NCBI RefSeq assembly: GCF_003952185.1
Contig: NZ_RXFS01000006.1
Location: forward strand, 186,001 to 250,000
Direction of reading: 5' to 3'
Source: Variovorax sp. 679
GTDB lineage: Bacteria; Pseudomonadota; Gammaproteobacteria; Burkholderiales; Burkholderiaceae_C
Length of the DNA stretch: 64,000 bases
The notes under the pieces were generated by a model, which ran no database searches, was not told the origin of the DNA, and was given only the letters and a program-made list of their open reading frames with translations. Within the stretch, counting starts at the first letter, position 1. Each line of letters starts with the position of its first letter. The position numbers and the translations under genes were made by a program. Below are positions 26,976 through 35,820 of this stretch, in pieces.

Positions 26976-28285
26976 TCACGCGCCCGCAGTCCTGAAGCCG
27001 CTCCAGACGGTGTCGTAGTCGGACTGCAGGTTGGCCGCGGACAGCGCCTGCGCCGTCGGCCGGAACACATGGCGGCTCTCGAACATGAAGGCCAGCGTGT
27101 TCTCCAGGCGATGCGGCGCGAGCTCGGCGGTGCTGGCCCGTTCGAAGGTGGTGGCATCGGGCCCGTGCGGCAGCATGCAGTTGTGCAGACTCACGCCGCC
27201 GGGCACGAAGCCTTCGGCCTTTGCGTCGTAGACGCCGCGCACCAGCCCCATCAGCTCGCTCATCACGTTGCGGTGGAACCAGGGCGGGCGGAAGGTGCCT
27301 TCCGCCACGAGCCATCGCGGCGGGAAGATCACGAAGTCGCAGTTGGCGACGCCGGGCGTGTCGCTGCCCGAGGTCAGCACGGTGTTGATCGACGGATCGG
27401 GATGGTCGAAGCTGATCGTGCCGATGGCCATGAAGCGCGCCAGGTCGTACTTCCAGGGGTGAGGTTGCCGTGCCACGCAACCGCGTCCAGCGGCGTATTC
27501 GCCTGCCCGCCTTCCCAGAGATGGCCCATGAACTTGTTGACGATGCGCACCGGGCCGGCGTCTTCCTCGAAGGCCGCGACGGGCGCCATGAAGTCGCGCG
27601 CGTTGGCCAGGCCGTTCGAGCCGATCGGGCCGAGCTCCGGCAGTCGGAAAGGCGCGCCGTAGTTCTCGCAGACATAGCCGCGCGCCTCGCCGTCCGGCAG
27701 CGTGACGCGAAATCGCATGCCGCGCGGTACCAGCGCGATCTCGCCGGGGCCGACGTGAAGACGCCCCAGCTCCGTGTGCAGCAGCAGCGCGCCGGACTGC
27801 GGCACGAACAGCATCTCGCCGTCGGAATTCACGAGGTAGCGCCTGTCCATCGAACGGTTCGCGCGGTAGACATGGACCGCCGAGCCGGTCTGCGCGTGCG
27901 GTTCTCCGTTGCCGGCGATGGTCAGCATGCCGTCGACGAAGTCCGTGGGCTGGTCCGGCATCGGCCAGGGATTCCAGCGCAACCGGTTGGCCGGCGTCGG
28001 CGCTTCGGTGAACGGGCCGCTGCGCCAGCTACCGTCGTCGATGCGCTCGAAGGTTTCGTGCATCGCGCTCGGGCGTTTCCGGTACATCCAGGTGCGCAGG
28101 TTGTGGTCGCGCGGCGCAGTGAAGGCCGTGCCCGACAGCAGCTCGGCATACAGGCCCATCGGTGCCCGTTGTGGCGAATTCCGGCCGACGGGCAGGGCGC
28201 CGGGAAGCGCCTCGCTGGCGAACTGGTTGCCGAATCCGCTCTGGTAGTCGAGCGTCGCTTCGGGCTGGCCTGTGCGTGTGGTCAT
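26976..28285 (-). pseudogene. hmgA: Homogentisate 1,2-dioxygenase, interrupted by a one-base frameshift
   Basis: The enzyme opens the ring of homogentisate to maleylacetoacetate. The N-terminal part runs in one frame from ATG 28285 ([20 protein letters not shown]) to AWHGNL. The remainder continues in another frame from [20 protein letters not shown], with the iron-site region [13 protein letters not shown] and [12 protein letters not shown]. Restoring one C in the C4 run at 27456-27459 (minus strand ACCCCTGG) gives a full 436-aa protein with HGNLTPWKYDL. The catalytic histidines lie after the shift, so the gene as given makes no active enzyme. It could be a real mutation or an assembly error. 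Confidence 0.88.
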
Positions 28286-28313
28286 GGTGTCTCCGTCTTG
28301 AATCTCTTGACCC

Positions 28314-28637
28314 TCAGTCCTGCCATCGGGGTTCGAAGAAGGCGGCGGGAATCAGGATCTTCGATTCCTGGCTCTGCAGCAGCGGGAGCATTTCCGCCAC
28401 GTAGGACTTCCATCCCGCGTCGGCCATCAGGTGCTCGCGTCGCTGGGCCCGCTCGTTCATGTCCACGTAGGCCCACATGTGAATCACCTGGTTGAGCGGT
28501 CCGGTCTCGCTGCGGTAGTAGCCCACCATCCGGCCGAGGATGCGGCGCTGGATCTCCAGGCCCTTGGCTTCGTACAGCGACAGGTACGCCCGCCACTGGC
28601 CGGGGTGCGTGGTGTAGGTACGTTGTTCGACGAGCAT
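28314..28637 (-). CDS. NIPSNAP-family protein
   Basis: 107 aa with the family start [20 protein letters not shown] and the central [25 protein letters not shown] proteins have an ABM-like dimeric fold and often occur in aromatic or terpenoid degradation operons; the biochemical role is unclear. It lies between fumarylacetoacetase and hmgA with short gaps. Confidence 0.9.
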   Translation of the reverse strand: MLVEQRTYTTHPGQWRAYLSLYEAKGLEIQRRILGRMVGYYRSETGPLNQVIHMWAYVDMNERAQRREHLMADAGWKSYVAEMLPLLQSQESKILIPAAFFEPRWQD

Positions 28638-28659
28638 GCTGTTCTTCCTTTTTCGGGGA

Positions 28660-29979
28660 TCAGCCCGCGGCGGCGAGCAGGCGGGCGGTGCATTCCCCGA
28701 ATCCGATGCCCACGCGGCCGGGCGCCTCGCAGCGGCCGACGAGCGTCACTTCGTCGCCGTCCGCGAGGAAGGTGCGCTGCTCGCCGTTCGGAAGCGTCAG
28801 CGGCTTCGAGCCGCCCTCCGAGATCTCGAGCAGGCTGCCCAGCGCATCCGCTCCGGGACCCGACACGGTGCCGGAGCCCAGCAGGTCGCCCGTGTCCAGC
28901 CAGCTGCCGTTGCTCGTGTGGTGCGCGACCATCTGGGCGAAGGTCCAGTAGAGGGTGTCGGTGCCGGAGCGCGAGAGCGTCACCGGCGGCGTGCCTTCCG
29001 CGGCCATCCGCTGCGTGCGCAGCCTCGCTTCGAGCGTGATCCGCAGGCCGCCGTGGAGCTGGTCCCGCGCGTCGTGGAGATAGGGCAGCGGGGACGGATC
29101 ACCCACAGGCCGTTCGGCTGCGCTCACGCGGAACGGGGCCAGCGCGTCCGCCGTCACGACCCAGGGCGATACGGTGGTCGCGAAGCTCTTGGCGAGAAAG
29201 GGGCCCAGCGGCTGGTACTCCCACGACTGGATGTCGCGCGCCGACCAGTCGTTGAGCAGCGAGAAGCCGAACACGTGCCGCCATGCGTCGCCGACTGTCA
29301 CCGGCTGGTCGGGCGTGGACGCGGCGCCGATGTACAGGCCCAGTTCCACCTCGTAGTCCAGCCGCTGGGCAGGGCCATGGCGCGGTGCCGTGTCGGCCGC
29401 GGCCTTCAGCTGGCCGTGCGGACGCCGCACCATCGCGCCGCTGGCGCGCACGCTGTTCGCGCGGCCGTTGTAGGCGATGGGCAGGTGCTTGTAGTTCGGC
29501 AGCAGCGGCATGTCGGGCCGGAACATCCGGCCCGCATTGGTCGCGTGATGGATCGATGCGAAGAAATCCGTGAAGCCACCGATCTTCACGGGCAGCAGCA
29601 GTTCCGCGTCCGAGATGCGGACCAGCGCTTCACCGAGCGCGGCGCGATCCCTTTCATGGCCAGCGGAGAGCAGCCGCGAGAGCTGTGCGCGCAATGCGGA
29701 AACGGCCGAAGGGTCCAGCACCATCAGATCGTTCAGTGCGGAGGCGCGGCAAGCCCGCGCCGCGGGGGCAGCCGCTCCATCGAACAGCTCTATGCACATG
29801 CCGATGTCCAGCAGCCTGTCTCCGATGCCGACTGCGCAGCGGGGCGCATCGGACGGATGGCGCCGGAACACCGCGAACGGCAGGTTCTGGATCGGGAAGT
29901 CGGTGCCTTCCACGTTGGCCGACCCGACCCAGCTGCGCAGCGCCGGATCGTGCGTCGCATCGAGCTCGATGGCATTCAC
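28660..29979 (-). CDS. fahA: Fumarylacetoacetase
   Basis: 439 aa from GTG 29979, which overlaps the SDR stop as GTGA. Hydrolyses fumarylacetoacetate to fumarate and acetoacetate, the last step of homogentisate breakdown. N-terminal SH3-like domain (SWVGSANVEGTDFPIQNLPF), then the catalytic motifs FTDFFASIHHATNAG and LLPNYKHLPIAYNGR, and the metal-site LDYEVELGLYIG. Its length matches true fumarylacetoacetases rather than short FAH-like hydrolases. No maleylacetoacetate isomerase is adjacent. Confidence 0.95.
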   Translation of the reverse strand: MNAIELDATHDPALRSWVGSANVEGTDFPIQNLPFAVFRRHPSDAPRCAVGIGDRLLDIGMCIELFDGAAAPAARACRASALNDLMVLDPSAVSALRAQLSRLLSAGHERDRAALGEALVRISDAELLLPVKIGGFTDFFASIHHATNAGRMFRPDMPLLPNYKHLPIAYNGRANSVRASGAMVRRPHGQLKAAADTAPRHGPAQRLDYEVELGLYIGAASTPDQPVTVGDAWRHVFGFSLLNDWSARDIQSWEYQPLGPFLAKSFATTVSPWVVTADALAPFRVSAAERPVGDPSPLPYLHDARDQLHGGLRITLEARLRTQRMAAEGTPPVTLSRSGTDTLYWTFAQMVAHHTSNGSWLDTGDLLGSGTVSGPGADALGSLLEISEGGSKPLTLPNGEQRTFLADGDEVTLVGRCEAPGRVGIGFGECTARLLAAAG

Positions 29980-30764
29980 AGGCTGTGCCCTCCGTCGATC
30001 ACGATCCGCGTGCCCGTGGCCGTGCGCAGATGGGACACGCAAGCCAGCACGGCGAGCGCCACGTCCTGCGGTGTGACGACGCGCCCGAGCGGCGTGGCGG
30101 CAGCCTTCTTTGCCAGCTCATCGGGATTGCGTCCCGGAACGAAGCCGGTGTCGACCGCCGCGGGCGCGACGCTGAGGAAACGCACCGGACCGAAGGCCCT
30201 GGCCATCGACACGGTCATCGTGTCGAGCGCCGCCTTGGCCGCGCAGTAGGCGATGTTGCTGCCGAGCCCGGTGAAAGCCGAAACGGAAGACATGTTGATC
30301 ACGGTCGCATCGTCCGATGCGCGCAGCAGCGGCATGAGCGCACGTGTGATGGCGTAAGGGCCGCCGACGTTGGCGCCCAGTATCTCGTCGAACAGGGCCG
30401 GTGGCAGCGCATCCAGGTCGCCATGCGCGATACGCCGGGTGAAGCCGGCCGAGTTCACCAGCACGTCGATGCGGCCGAAGCTGCGCTGGAGCGCCTCCGC
30501 CGTCGCTGCGTGCGCCGCGCCGTCGGTCAGCGGAATCCGCAGTGCGATGTGACCGTTGCCCGGCAGCTGTTCGCGCAGTGCCTGCGCACGCTCCGCGCCC
30601 TCGTTGTAGCCGATGACGACCGTCGCTCCCGCATCGGCCAGCGCGCGCACGCAGGCCGCGCCGATGCCACTGCTGCCGCCGGTGACGACGGCCACCTTGC
30701 CGGCGAGGCCGGGCGCGGACCCTTGCGACGCTTGCCTTTCCTTCTTCTCTTCTTCCTGATGCAT
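29976..30764 (-). CDS. Short-chain dehydrogenase/reductase
   Basis: 262 aa from ATG 30764. The NAD(P) site VVTGGSSGIGAACVRAL is near residue 25 and the catalytic Ser-Tyr-Lys is seen in NMSSVSAFTGLGSNIAYCAAK. The ribosome binding site GAGGA lies very close to the ATG, so the start is uncertain. First gene of the operon running through fahA, NIPSNAP, hmgA, Bug and the flavin reductase. Substrate unknown. Confidence 0.92.
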   Translation of the reverse strand: MHQEEEKKERQASQGSAPGLAGKVAVVTGGSSGIGAACVRALADAGATVVIGYNEGAERAQALREQLPGNGHIALRIPLTDGAAHAATAEALQRSFGRIDVLVNSAGFTRRIAHGDLDALPPALFDEILGANVGGPYAITRALMPLLRASDDATVINMSSVSAFTGLGSNIAYCAAKAALDTMTVSMARAFGPVRFLSVAPAAVDTGFVPGRNPDELAKKAAATPLGRVVTPQDVALAVLACVSHLRTATGTRIVIDGGHSL

Positions 30765-30812
30765 TCCTCGGGCCCTTGCGTTGTGCCTGCGCGCACCGCA
30801 TCGGAAGAGTGA

Positions 30813-30829
30813 TGTCCGATAGTCGGGGC
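30813..30829. promoter_or_regulatory. IclR operator copy 1
   Basis: TGTCCGATAGTCGGGGC. It matches the pattern TGTCC..TAG at 30887 and 35579. It lies 49-65 nt before the SDR start codon, where it could block or activate the hmgA operon promoter. Confidence 0.65.
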
Positions 30830-30886
30830 GCGTGTTGTTGTTCCGAGGGAAATTGTTTTCTAATGGCCCGCACTCAACCAGACGTT

Positions 30887-30903
30887 TGTCCACTAGTCGA
30901 ACA
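30887..30903. promoter_or_regulatory. IclR operator copy 2
   Basis: TGTCCACTAGTCGAACA. It shares 11 of 14 leading bases with copy 1, 74 bp away. It overlaps the first base of the IclR start codon, which suggests autorepression. Confidence 0.65.
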
Positions 30904-31676
30904 TGAAAGCGCCCTCCGATGCAGGTTCGCTGAAGCGGGGCGTGGCGATCCTCAAGCTGCTCGCCACGGCCGGTCCGCGCGGACTCGCACTGACGGAGCT
31001 GTCCGAGAAATCGCGGATTCCCCATCCCTCGGTGCATCGCATCCTCGGGCAGCTGACCGCGGAGCGGCTGGCGGTCTTCAACGCGGAGCTGCGGCGCTAC
31101 AAGCTCGGTCCGCTGGCGTTCGAACTGGGCGTGGCCGGCTCGACCATGCACGACATCCGCGACCTGTGCGAACCCGCGATGGACATGCTCGCGAAGGAGA
31201 CGGGCGACACCGTCTACCTGGTCGTGCGAAGCAGTTTCGATGCAGTTTGCATGCATCGCCGCGAAGGCTCGTTTCCGATTCGTGCGCTGGTGCTCGAGGT
31301 CGGCAGCCGGCGACCGCTGGGCGTGGGTGCCGGGGGGCTTGCGATCCTGTCGGCCATCGACGAGGAGGAGCGCTCGGAAATCATCGAGCGGGTGGGGCCG
31401 AGCCTGGCCGCCTTCGGCAAGCTCTCGCCGCAGGACCTCGCCGAAGCCTGCGTGCAGGCGCGCACCCTGGGCGCCGCCGTGATCCAGAACCGCGTGAGCC
31501 TGGGCGTCAAGGCGGTCGGCGTTCCTTTCCGCGATTCGATGGGGCAAGCCGTGGGCGCCCTGAGCGTCGCGGCCTTGTCGCAGCGCCTGAGCCAGCGGCG
31601 CATCGCCGTGGTGGCCGAGATGCTGCGCGGCGCGACGCAGTCGGTCGAGATCCTGCTGCGCAAGCGCAAGCCATGA
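30903..31676 (+). CDS. IclR-family transcriptional regulator
   Basis: 257 aa. Winged HTH at 8-70 (LKRGVAILKLLATAGPRGLA ... IPHPSVHRILGQL), then the GAF-like effector domain with the IclR signature near LEVGSRRPLGVGAGGLAIL. Divergent from the hmgA-fahA operon. Three copies of one palindromic motif sit at its own start, at the divergent operon and upstream of the hydrolase operon at 35445, so it probably controls all three. Confidence 0.95.
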   Translation: MKAPSDAGSLKRGVAILKLLATAGPRGLALTELSEKSRIPHPSVHRILGQLTAERLAVFNAELRRYKLGPLAFELGVAGSTMHDIRDLCEPAMDMLAKETGDTVYLVVRSSFDAVCMHRREGSFPIRALVLEVGSRRPLGVGAGGLAILSAIDEEERSEIIERVGPSLAAFGKLSPQDLAEACVQARTLGAAVIQNRVSLGVKAVGVPFRDSMGQAVGALSVAALSQRLSQRRIAVVAEMLRGATQSVEILLRKRKP

Positions 31677-31686
31677 GGCGTCGGCT

Positions 31687-32457
31687 TCAGCCGGCCGCGT
31701 GCTCCCGCAGGAAGGCCTCGATCCGCGTCACCAGATAGGCCGGCGTCTCGAGCATCGGGTAGTGGCCGGCGTTCGGCAGCGCTTCGATCTGCGCATGCGG
31801 GTACATGCGAGGGAAGGTCGCCTGCACGAAGTCGGAAGACACGCCCGCGTCGTGCGCGCCCACAAGCACCAGCAGCGGCGCGCGCAGCGCGCCGGCCTCG
31901 CTGGAGAAGTCGGTGGCGGAGAAGGCATGGAAATAGTCCTCGAAGGCGCGAGGGTTCGAGGTTGCGCGCTGATGGGCCAGCACCCATCGCCCCGCGGCCG
32001 GCGTGAGGCGCGTGCCGAGCGAGTTCTCGATGACGCCCAGCGCCGCCTCGTCGCTCCTCGCGGCCGATGCGAACAGCGCCGCCACTTCCGGCGGCAGCGG
32101 CACGCCGGAGGCCGGCACCGGCGTCACGCACACGGCGGCTTCGATGCGCTCGGGCGCGTCGATGGCGACCCGCTGCGCGACCATGCCGCCCATCGAATGC
32201 CCCAGCAGCGAGAAGCGCTCCCAGCCCAGGTGGTCGGCCAGCGTCAGCGCATCGGCGGCGATCTCCGCGATCGAGTGCCGACCCTCGATGGTGCGGGAGG
32301 CTCCGTAGCCGCGGTAGTCGGGAAAGGCGTAGGTGAAGGCCTTCTCGTCCAGCAGCGGATAGGTCGGCGCCCACACGTCGTGGTCGCCGAACCAGCCGTG
32401 AAGAACCATCACGCGCCGGGGGCCGTTGCCCCGGATGTCGTGGCCCAGCAGAGTCAT
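31687..32457 (-). CDS. Alpha/beta hydrolase
   Basis: 256 aa from ATG 32457 with AAGGAGA upstream. Oxyanion region VLHGWFGDHDVW, nucleophile elbow GHSMGG near residue 96 and a late histidine in NAGHYPMLETP. It resembles enol-lactone or meta-cleavage hydrolases, but substrate is not determined. Last gene of a four-gene minus-strand operon. Confidence 0.92.
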   Translation of the reverse strand: MTLLGHDIRGNGPRRVMVLHGWFGDHDVWAPTYPLLDEKAFTYAFPDYRGYGASRTIEGRHSIAEIAADALTLADHLGWERFSLLGHSMGGMVAQRVAIDAPERIEAAVCVTPVPASGVPLPPEVAALFASAARSDEAALGVIENSLGTRLTPAAGRWVLAHQRATSNPRAFEDYFHAFSATDFSSEAGALRAPLLVLVGAHDAGVSSDFVQATFPRMYPHAQIEALPNAGHYPMLETPAYLVTRIEAFLREHAAG

Positions 32458-32504
32458 GTGCGTTCTCCTTTCGTTCGTTCGTGCCAGCCCGGGCGCGGGC
32501 TTCG

Positions 32505-33476
32505 TCAGTCGATCTTGATGTTCGCGGTCCGGATCACCTTCGCCCATTTCGCCGACTCGCTCGCGATGGTGCCCGCGAACTGGGCCGGCGTGCTGGCGAC
32601 GACGTCGACCGTCTGGTCCGCGAGCTGGCGCTTGACCTCCGGCTCGGCGAGCACCTTGCGCAGTTCGGCCGCCAACCGCTCGACGACGGCGGCCGGCGTA
32701 CCTGTCGGCGCATTCAGGCCGAACCACAGCGCCGAGTCGAACCCGGGGACGCCCGATTCCTCGAAGGTCGGCACCTGCGGCAGCGAGGCGATGCGCTGGT
32801 GGCCGATGACCGCCAGGGCCTTCACCCGTCCCGCGCTGACCTGCGCCAGCACCGGCGCCGCCGGCGTGAACGACAGGTCCACCAGCCCGGCCATGACATC
32901 GGTCAGTGCCTGCGAGCTGCCTTTGTACGGCACATGGGTGAGGCGAACGTTCGCCGACTGGTTGAACAGTTCGCCGTAGAGATGCGTGAAGGTGCCGTTG
33001 CCAGACGAGCCGTAGCTGAACTTGCCGGGCGTGGCCGACGCCGCCGTCACCAGTTCCTTGACCGTGCGCGGCGCGAGGTCGGACTTCGCGATCAGCAGCG
33101 CCGGCGCTTCGGCGATGAGGCTCACCGGCGCCAGGTCCTTCGTGAAGCTGAAGCGCAGGTTGGGATACAGGCTGGTGTTGATGACATTCGCCGTTGTGCT
33201 CAACAGCAGCGTGTAGCCGTCGGGTGGTGCATGGGCCACCGCTTCGGCGGCGATGCTGCTGCCGGCGCCGGGGCGATTCTCCACGATCACGGGCTGGCCG
33301 AGGCCCTGCGTCAGGCGCGGGCCGACGATGCGCGCGATGAGGTCGCCGGTGCTTCCGGGCGGGAAGCCGACGACGATGCGCACCGGCTTCTCCGGAAACC
33401 CGGCGGATGCTGCCGGCGCGCAGGCGCCAGCCAGTGCGAAGGCCGCCGCAAGAGGCGCAAGAAATGAGAGTCGCAT
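32505..33476 (-). CDS. Bug-family periplasmic binding protein
   Basis: 323 aa with signal peptide MRLSFLAPLAAAFALAGACA cut near ASAG, followed by FPEKPVRIVVGFPPGSTGDL and LGQPVIVENRPGAGSSIA. It sits within a catabolic operon between a hydrolase and an enoyl-CoA hydratase and lacks TctAB partners. Confidence 0.95.
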   Translation of the reverse strand: MRLSFLAPLAAAFALAGACAPAASAGFPEKPVRIVVGFPPGSTGDLIARIVGPRLTQGLGQPVIVENRPGAGSSIAAEAVAHAPPDGYTLLLSTTANVINTSLYPNLRFSFTKDLAPVSLIAEAPALLIAKSDLAPRTVKELVTAASATPGKFSYGSSGNGTFTHLYGELFNQSANVRLTHVPYKGSSQALTDVMAGLVDLSFTPAAPVLAQVSAGRVKALAVIGHQRIASLPQVPTFEESGVPGFDSALWFGLNAPTGTPAAVVERLAAELRKVLAEPEVKRQLADQTVDVVASTPAQFAGTIASESAKWAKVIRTANIKID

Positions 33477-33541
33477 GGTGATGTCTCCTGTCTCGTTCTG
33501 TCTTGTCGTCGTCGTGTGCGGCGCCGTCCCGGCACGGCCGT

Positions 33542-34270
33542 CTAGCGCGAGCCCAGCACGTTGGCGAGCAGCCCTGCGCCGTAGAGCACCGCGTTCGATT
33601 CGTGGTGCCGCGGCGCGGTGGCGAGGTATTGCTTGACCGCCTGCACCGCTGGTGCCGGGAAGGCCAGAAGGCGCTGCACCAGCGCGTTGCCCTCGGCCTG
33701 CAGCCGGCTGTCTTCGACGATGCCCCCGACGATGCCTGCCGCCAGCGCGGCGTTCGCGTCGATGGGCTCGGCGCCGAAGACCAGGTGTGCGAGCGCCTTG
33801 GCCGGCATGCGGTCCAGCAGCGGTGCCATGGCGATGCAGGGCGGAATGCCGCGCTCCAGTTCGCGCAGTGCGAAGCTGCTGTCCGGAGTGCACAGCGTGA
33901 GGTCGCACCGCGCGGCCAGCACCAGCCCGATGCCCCATGCGCGCCCCGAAACTATCCCGAGCACCGGCGCGCGACAGCGGCCGAAGGCTTCGTACAGCTG
34001 CTGGATCGGCGCGGCATCGTCGCGCAACACGTCCGCCGCGCTGACGCCTGCGCCGGGTGGCGGCGGCGCCATCTCGCGGCCCAGGCAGAAGTCAGGGCCT
34101 TCGGCGCACAGCACGATCACCCGGCTCTCGCGCCCGGCATCGAGCGCTTCGGCCAGCGCCAGCGCCATGTCGTTGGTCAGGCGGTTGCCGGCCTGCGGGC
34201 GCTGCAGGCGGATGGCGGCCACGCCGGCCTGCACTTCGTAGCCGACCCAGGAAGACTCGGGCGTGGTCAT
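33542..34270 (-). CDS. Enoyl-CoA hydratase/isomerase family protein
   Basis: 242 aa of crotonase fold. The oxyanion-hole segment is SGRAWGIGLVLAARCDLTLC, where the usual GGG is replaced by GIG, and the second acidic region is LRELERGIPP. Likely acts on a CoA thioester formed during aromatic or side-chain breakdown. Its ATG overlaps the stop of the upstream hydrolase gene (ATGA). Confidence 0.92.
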   Translation of the reverse strand: MTTPESSWVGYEVQAGVAAIRLQRPQAGNRLTNDMALALAEALDAGRESRVIVLCAEGPDFCLGREMAPPPPGAGVSAADVLRDDAAPIQQLYEAFGRCRAPVLGIVSGRAWGIGLVLAARCDLTLCTPDSSFALRELERGIPPCIAMAPLLDRMPAKALAHLVFGAEPIDANAALAAGIVGGIVEDSRLQAEGNALVQRLLAFPAPAVQAVKQYLATAPRHHESNAVLYGAGLLANVLGSR

Positions 34271-35445
34271 GCCTTGCCTCCCGCCGAAAGACGCTCGGCC
34301 ATCCAGTCGCAGACCATGCTCAGCGCGGGCTCCGGCCGGTCGAGGTTGACGTGGGCCGCGCCGCCTTCCTCTTCGGTGAACACGCGCAGCTGCTTGTGGC
34401 GTGAACTTACCGTCTCCAGCAGGCGATGCGCTTCAGAGGGCGGCGCGTGGCGGTCGTTGGCGCCGTGCACGACGAAGAGGTCGCAGTCGATGCGGGCGGC
34501 AACGCCTTCGAGGCGGAAGTCCTCCAGCTTGCGGAACGCACTCTCCCAGTCGGGCACGCCCAGTATCCGGAGGATCTGCTTGCCGGTGGTGCCCAGCGGT
34601 GCGTTGTTGCCCAGCTGGGTGGCACCCTGGCCAGGCACGTAGCCGACGCGGCGCACCATGCACGCGTGCGTGTCGAAGACTGCGCCCATCACCGCGCATG
34701 CCTTGATCCGCTTCTCGAACGCCACGGCGCGCGGCGCGTAGTAGCCGCCCCAGCTCGCTGCGACCATGCCGATGCGTGATGCGTCCACCTCCGGGCGCTG
34801 CAGCAGCCAGTCGACACAGGCCGACACCGGCTTCTCGAAATCGTGGCGCGCCACGAGCCCGTGCACACGCAGCGCGGAGCCCTGGCCCGGACCGTCGAAG
34901 GCGAGGGTGGCGATGCCGCGCCGCGCGAGGTTGAGCGCCACGTAGAACATCTCTTCCTTGTTCGCGTCCAGTCCGTCCGAAAGCAGCGCGACCGGCCCGG
35001 GGCCGCTGACGCCAACGGCCGGCACCAGATAGGCCGGAATCACCCCGCCTTCGAAGGGAATGTTCACCAGCTCGATCGCCGGGTCCCGGTGTTGGGCGAA
35101 GCTCGCGAAGCACGACAAGTGCTTGCCGTAGGCCTCCTCGGCACGTGGATCGTCCGGGTCCAGCAGGCCTTCCGCCCATTGGTGATAGACCGAGGCGCGC
35201 AGGGAGAAATCGCTCGCGCTCACCCGGTGGCCGCGGGCAATGGCATCGGCCGCGGATTGCTCCAGTTGTTGCCCGAGTTCGCTCCAGGCTCGATGCCAGG
35301 CTTCCACGTCGCCGGAGGGCTGTACCCGCGAGGCCTCCTTGAGGCGGGAGCAGGCCCAGTCGATCTCGCCGAACAAGCCGCCTGCGGCGATGGCCCGGAG
35401 CACGGCAAGAGACCAGCGGTAGTTGTCGGGGAAGTAGAAGAACAT
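34267..35445 (-). CDS. Alpha/beta hydrolase, 2,6-dihydroxypseudooxynicotine hydrolase-like
   Basis: 392 aa with an N-terminal helical cap-like region (1-130), then the hydrolase core with nucleophile elbow AASWGGYY near residue 235 and FVVHGANDRHAPPSEA near residue 330. The arrangement matches C-C bond hydrolases of the DHPON type and some esterases. First gene of the operon hydrolase, hydratase, Bug, hydrolase. An IclR-like operator lies 134 nt upstream. Confidence 0.85.
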   Translation of the reverse strand: MFFYFPDNYRWSLAVLRAIAAGGLFGEIDWACSRLKEASRVQPSGDVEAWHRAWSELGQQLEQSAADAIARGHRVSASDFSLRASVYHQWAEGLLDPDDPRAEEAYGKHLSCFASFAQHRDPAIELVNIPFEGGVIPAYLVPAVGVSGPGPVALLSDGLDANKEEMFYVALNLARRGIATLAFDGPGQGSALRVHGLVARHDFEKPVSACVDWLLQRPEVDASRIGMVAASWGGYYAPRAVAFEKRIKACAVMGAVFDTHACMVRRVGYVPGQGATQLGNNAPLGTTGKQILRILGVPDWESAFRKLEDFRLEGVAARIDCDLFVVHGANDRHAPPSEAHRLLETVSSRHKQLRVFTEEEGGAAHVNLDRPEPALSMVCDWMAERLSAGGKA

Positions 35446-35578
35446 GCTCTCTCCAGCAGGTAAGGTGAATCGCGGATCTGCGGTGGCGCCGGGTGCATGG
35501 TCCGATGCACTTCACGGAGGAGCCGGCCGACAGCAGTTCGGGGAATTGTTCGCCTTGCGTTTGTGGATGTCTCGGCGT

Positions 35579-35595
35579 TGTCCAATAGATGGACA
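35579..35595. promoter_or_regulatory. IclR operator copy 3, near-perfect palindrome
   Basis: TGTCCAATAGATGGACA: arms TGTCCA and TGGACA around ATAGA. It is the most symmetric of three related sites and lies upstream of the hydrolase gene starting at 35445, tying that operon to the IclR gene at 30903. Confidence 0.68.
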
Positions 35596-35778
35596 CCAGA
35601 GCTGTCTCGCGTCCGCGTGCGAGAGGTTGGACGAGCGGGAGGATTGGCTTGGGCGGGCTTGATGATCTCTCTGACCATCGCGCATCACAGATGACGGCGG
35701 ACGATGTACGCGTGGTCGCTGTCGTCGGCGTCGGCGGGTGCTCTGCATGGGGAGCGCGGGATCTCCCCGGGGTCATCG

Positions 35779-35810
35779 CGACGCTGCCGCCACGCACGGC
35801 GGCAGCGTCG
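35779..35810 (-). terminator. Strong 13-bp hairpin after the tannase-family gene
   Basis: CGACGCTGCCGCC, loop ACGCAC, GGCGGCAGCGTCG, perfectly paired, 10 nt beyond the stop codon at 35821. There is no T-tract, so it may protect the 3' end or pause polymerase rather than terminate alone. Confidence 0.6.
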
Positions 35811-35820
35811 CATGAGGCCG

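Larger units (their letters stand above)
35446..35820. other. Intergenic control region between two minus-strand operons
   Basis: 375 nt with no convincing gene. It contains the IclR operator copy 3 (35579-35595) and, at the tannase side, a strong hairpin (35779-35810). The promoter of the hydrolase operon must lie here, but no clear -35/-10 pair was seen. Confidence 0.6.
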
